NCBI RefSeq assembly: GCF_902686445.1
Contig: NC_062217.1
Coordinates: 174,719,598 to 174,783,597 of the forward strand
DNA: 64,000 bases
Reading direction: 5' to 3'
From: Sciurus carolinensis
Lineage: Eukaryota > Chordata > Mammalia > Rodentia > Sciuridae
The position numbers and the translations under genes are program-made. This document shows positions 60,270 through 64,000 of the stretch, one piece after another. Within the stretch, counting starts at the first letter, position 1, and every line of letters begins with the position of its first letter. Below the pieces are notes generated by a model. That model saw only the letters and a program-made list of their open reading frames with translations. It made no database searches and had not been told where the DNA came from.

Positions 60270-60701
60270 TGCTTTGGTCAGCTTTTTCATTGTTGTAACT
60301 AAAAGACCTGATGAGAACAATTTTAGAGGACCGAAAGTTTAATTTAGAGTTCACAGTTTCAGAGGTCTCAGTCCACAGACAGCTGCTCCATTCCTTGGGG
60401 CTTGAGGTGAGGTGGAACATCACGACAGAAGAGGAAGAGGAAAGAGCTGAAGACATAACACCAGGAAGCAGAGAGAGAGAGAGAGAGAGAGGAGGGCTCC
60501 GCTCAACAAAGACAAAATGTACACCCCAGAGGCACGCCCAGGGCCACACCTCTTCCAGTCACACCCTACCTGCCTACAGTCACTACTCAGTTAATCCTTA
60601 CCAGGGAATTAATTCACTTATTAGGTTAAGTGAATAACCAGTCATAACTTCTTGCATTGTCTCACATGAGTTTTGGGGGACACCTCATATCTAATCATAA
60701 C
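60270..60701 (-). mobile_element. MaLR-like solo LTR, squirrel type, antisense (younger copy)
   Basis: Begins TGCTTTGGTCAGCTTTTTCA and contains GTTTAATTTAGAGTTCACAG, TTTCAGAGGTCTCAGTCCAC, CTTGAGGTGAGGTGGAAC, a (GA)n run (60471-60492), CACACCCTACCTGCC, a GGGAATTAATTCACTTATTA block and the end GGGGGACACCTCATATCTAA. This layout recurs in squirrel genomes as I recall them. GGGG lies on both sides (60266-60269 and from 60702), which may be remnants of a short target duplication. Confidence 0.75.
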
Positions 60702-61166
60702 GGGGGGACAGTTTAGAATCATGAATTGACTCAGAGTGAATTTTAGCTCCCTGCTAAAATCTGCCAGCTAAGGTTAGTTCTTGGTTTCACCCTCAGTCCA
60801 GGGAAGCTCGGGGATACAAAGTGCCAAGATCCTGTGACTCAAGCATGCAGTGTGCACACCATCCTAAGCTCCAAGGACGAGGAGAAAGACCACCTCATGC
60901 CCTGGGTGCAGGTGTGGGGACCCACCTCCTGCAAAAGCATGTGGTGAGGTCACACATGCCCTGTATGGTCACAGCCTTCACCACGGGCATCACCCTCACT
61001 CAGACTCAGACACGAGGCAAGGAGGAGCTGCCCACTCCCTACACATTCATGCACAGATTACTCTGCACTGCTGCAACAAAAAGGTCTCAAGGTCCTTTCC
61101 ATGTCCAACTCCTTGGTCTAAATTTAAGCTTATATCAAATGATTGTTGGGAAACTTTATTCACATC
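60702..61166. other. Unique DNA before the 34-bp array
   Basis: No gene or repeat family recognised. A degenerate unit of the following array (61139-61166) marks its left edge. Confidence 0.4.
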
Positions 61167-61600
61167 ACCCACAGGCATGATGGGAAAATCCACCCATCTA
61201 ACCCACAGGCATGATGGGAAACTTCACTCATCTAACCCATAGGCATGATGGGAAACTTCACTCATCTAACCCATAGGCATGATGGGAAACTTCACTCATC
61301 TAACCCACAGGCATGATGGGAAAATCCACCCATCTAACCCATAGGCATGATGGGAAACTTCACTCATCTAACCCACAGGCATGATGGGAAACTTCACTCA
61401 TCTAACCCACAGGCATGATGGGAAAATCCACCCATCTAACCCACAGGCATGATGGGAAACTTCACTCATCTAACCCACAGGCATGAAGGGAAACTTCACT
61501 CATCTAACCACAGGCATGATGGGAAAATCCACCCATCTAACCCACAGGCATGATGGGAAACTTCATTCAACCCACAGGCATGATGGGAGACATTCGTTTA
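61167..61600. repeat. 34-bp tandem array with A-B-B higher-order pattern
   Basis: Thirteen units, mostly exactly 34 bp, each starting ACCCACAGGCATGATGGG (or ACCCATAGG...). Type A ends AAAATCCACCCATCTA and type B ends AAACTTCACTCATCTA. Units start at 61167, 61201, 61235, 61269, 61303, 61337, 61371, 61405, 61439, 61473, 61507, 61540 and 61570. Type A falls at units 1, 5, 8 and 11, so the array reads A-B-B-B, then A-B-B three times, the last B being shortened, before decaying at unit 13. This indicates duplication of three-unit (about 102-bp) blocks. Not CRISPR: there are no unique spacers. Confidence 0.95.
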
Positions 61601-62665
61601 GCCCATAAGCATGTGGAATACCTTTTCTAGACTTGAAATCTAGACTTCATCTATAATTAAATGTAACTCCCAAAGTGGAATGCAAATAGGAGGTGGGTTC
61701 CAAGTGATTTGACAAGTTCATGCAGCTAACTCCTTGAGGGGTCTTGGAACTCTCCTGAAATCGCCCACTCTAATTTTCACATTACCAGTCTGCTAAGATC
61801 ATTAATTACACCTGAGACCACTAAATTAGGGTAATTTATGGGTGACTAATAGAACTAGTTCCTGGTGAACAAAGTGAGAAGCCACAGAAGTAGCTAGCTG
61901 CCTGTTTTCCAAGAGGGGAGACAGAGGAGGCCTGAGCAGCAGAGCTGAGGTAGAGGTGCCAGTCCGCCGCCAGGACCATGGTAGGAGGGCGGATGGGCAC
62001 CCTGCCTGGGGCTGCCCCGGAGCACTTCCCACAGAGGGTGCAGAGGTGCTGTCCTCTTACCACTTGCTCACTGACCTTCAGTCACCTTGGATCTGGAAAC
62101 CTTAATCACTCACCATCTTCAGGTGCCCCTCCTGCCTCTGCAAGGCAGGCAGCCAAGAAAACCGCTCCTAATCAACCTCATCAGGCTGCATCAAGAAGGG
62201 GGGGGCAGGTGATGGTCACAGGGGCCAAGGGCTGACCCAAGTCCCCTCCAAATGGAATGGGTTGCCTGTCCTGGGGCCACACTGGCAACCAGAGGGAGGC
62301 TGACTCCACCCAGCCTCAGGCCCTGGCACCAGGAAGAGGCAGAGGGCAGGAGGGAGAGACACCCAGACTCTGCAGAATCCACACCTGCACCTGTGAATTC
62401 AGGGAGGGCTTGATATTCAGGGGCTCGCTTACTGGAAATTTCTATAGGAATTCAAACAGACAAAGCAGATATAATGGGAATAATAATTTACGTTGCAAAA
62501 TTATTCTTCATTAGGACCAGATATGTGCAAACTCCCATAAGGTATCTGAACGTGATTCTATTTTTCAAATTCTTCATAAAATATCAGTGGGTGGCTAAGC
62601 CCTCAGGGCTCTAGAGCTCCACAGCCCCACAGCCTCAGTTCAGCTCCCAGTTCAAGGGGGCCGCT
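61601..62665. other. Unique DNA
   Basis: 61601-61860 is AT-rich and follows the decayed edge of the array. No gene recognised. Confidence 0.4.
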
Positions 62666-62669
62666 GCAT

Positions 62670-62790
62670 CTGGGCTCACTGGGCCTCAGTGTTCCCATCT
62701 GTGCAGTGGTAAAGACGGCTGTGGTCGGCAGGGCTGCGGAGGGTTCGAGGAGTTGATCTGGGCGAGGCACCTGCATTGGCATTGGCTCCA
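62670..62790 (-). mobile_element. MIR SINE fragment, antisense
   Basis: CACTGGGCCTCAGTGTTCCC, then ATCTGTGCAGTGGTAAAGAC and GGCGAGGCACCTGCATTGGC, follow the antisense MIR order (CCTCAGTTTCC, CATCTGTAAAATGG ... GTGCCTGGCAC). Confidence 0.65.
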
Positions 62791-63780
62791 GGTGAGCCTT
62801 GACACATGGTGCCAGGATCCTGAAGGGATCCTTACAGGAAAGAGCAGTGGACACACAGCGTGAGGATTCGTCCCCACAGTGTTGAGCTGTGTATTCCACT
62901 CTGCTCCAAGAGTGGGACAGAACCAGGAAACGAGACCCACCCTGGGGGAGGCCACGGCTGGGGGAACTGGTTTCCCAGGTCCTGAGCAGGTGCTCACAAA
63001 CATCAGAGCGTACGGCACCGGCAGCTCTGACGCCAGCAAGTCAGTCCACTCACCAGGCAGGGGGCCCTGCCTATGCAGGGATGAGGACAGGCTGTCCATG
63101 TCACACAGCAGAACGAGATGAGCTCCATGACTGCCGACTGCGGAACCAGGTGCTGTGACTGACCTGCTCATGGGGGGTGCTGCAGCTCCGAGCAGCCTGA
63201 GACCCCTCTGTGTCCCCAGCACACAGAAGTCAGCCTGGCACAAGTCAGGGGGGCCCACTGGGGCAGCGGGAGGGGCCACACATGCTCGGGGCTCGCGGCT
63301 GGCCATCTCGCTCCCTCACAGAGTGCGGCTGGAGCTGGGGTCTCAGCAACTCCCTCAGGGCCTGGCCTCTTGCCCCTCGGTCAGCAAGCTCCCTCCTGGA
63401 GTTGGAACGCCTCTCAGGAAACTAGTCTGCCTGTGCTTCTGGAGGAGGCTCGCCCCGTCTTTCACGCTTTCTACTTCACTGAGTAACAGTCTGGTGGGAG
63501 GCAGCGCCTGTCACGCATGTGGCTCCCACAGAGCCTCGCGCTCAGCAAGGACTAAGGCTTGTTTGGAGGGGGCCTCAGCTCAGAAGAGGGCTTCCGACTT
63601 CTATGATGTCTGAAGGCGGAGCAGGTGCCCAGGGAGGCAGGTGAAGTGTGTGCAGTGAGGACAAGCCCCGAGAAGCTACATCCACAGGTGGCCGGCTGGA
63701 CCAGTCAGTGCTGGACTGTCAAGTCTAGTGACCGTGCGCCAGGAATAGACAGTTAACAGCAAGAGCCAGCAAGTACAAGC
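62791..63780. other. GC-rich unique DNA
   Basis: No gene or repeat recognised. Confidence 0.4.
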
Positions 63781-63784
63781 TGCT

Positions 63785-63985
63785 GCTTAATCGATTTATT
63801 TAATTTATTTAACAAGTACATTTAATGCTTACACGGGGCCAAGGCCTCCTCTATGGCCTTCATGAGGACTGCCTTGTTGAATGTCCATCCATCCTCCCCG
63901 TGAGCACCGAAACCACCCCGCTTACAGCGGGAAAGCTGGCTCTCAAAGCTGGCACCAGCAGCTCGCCCAAGGTCACAGGTAAGGG
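63785..63985 (+). mobile_element. MIR SINE, nearly full length
   Basis: Sense-strand MIR order is visible across about 200 bp: ACATTTAATGCTTACACGGG, GCCAAGGC, GAATGTCCATCCATCCTCCC, a CAGCGGGAAAGCTGGCTCTC block and AGCTCGCCCAAGGTCACAGG. The copy nears or crosses the window end. Confidence 0.7.
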
Positions 63986-64000
63986 GAGCAGCCATGTGGC

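Noticed and set aside
59783..60701. A provirus with two LTRs
   Set aside because: Only 115 bp separates them, with no gag/pol-like sequence, and the LTRs differ in age and type.
61167..61600. CRISPR-like array
   Set aside because: Units abut directly with no unique spacers, and the genome is mammalian.

Overview
This is mammalian nuclear DNA, most likely from a squirrel-family rodent (Sciuridae: ground squirrel, marmot or tree squirrel). The evidence is (1) 5'-truncated LINE-1 copies whose 3' UTR resembles squirrel L1, (2) two ID-type tRNA-derived SINE fragments of the squirrel form, one antisense at 6003-6114 and one sense at 32137-32190, and (3) pan-mammalian fossils (MIR, L2, MLT1/MaLR LTRs). 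There are no operons, bacterial promoters or CRISPR arrays. Nearly all open frames in the window are chance frames in GC-rich intronic DNA or are kept open by tandem repeats whose period is a multiple of three.

The one confident host-gene segment is a 155-bp exon on the minus strand (14659-14813). It encodes 51 complete codons of a WW-type domain and the basic linker after it, and is recognised as TCERG1L (transcription elongation regulator 1-like). Both splice sites and both phases are visible. In human this gene is very long with large introns, so most or all of the window is probably TCERG1L intron on the minus strand. No second exon could be placed with confidence.

Layout: 1-2292, GC-rich DNA with a 9-copy 42-bp minisatellite and a 51-bp duplication. 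2293-5625, a 5'-truncated squirrel L1 with a perfect 15-bp target-site duplication, nested inside an ancient L1M-type element; its 3' UTR holds a telomere-like (TTAGGG) run. 6003-6645, an ID SINE and a ~276-bp array of telomere-variant hexamers (CCCTGA/CCCCGA). 11265-12947, a second, older, internally deleted L1. 14659-14813, the TCERG1L exon, followed by MIR and MLT1 fossils. 16300-37300, mostly unique GC-rich intronic DNA with AT-rich islands that look like conserved non-coding elements. 37330-37945, a composite low-complexity block: a CT tract followed by a TGTGACC minisatellite. 42000-54110, MIR, L2 and MLT1 fossils and further AT-rich islands. 59783-60701, two neighbouring antisense MaLR LTRs. 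61167-61600, a 34-bp satellite-like array with a higher-order A-B-B pattern. The window ends in a MIR.

Nothing amounts to a new enzymatic or defence system. The most unusual material is the structural tandem DNA: the telomere-variant hexamer array, the 42-bp array carrying a splice-donor consensus in nearly every unit, the TTAGGG run inside an L1 3' UTR, and the 34-bp array with trimeric higher-order register.
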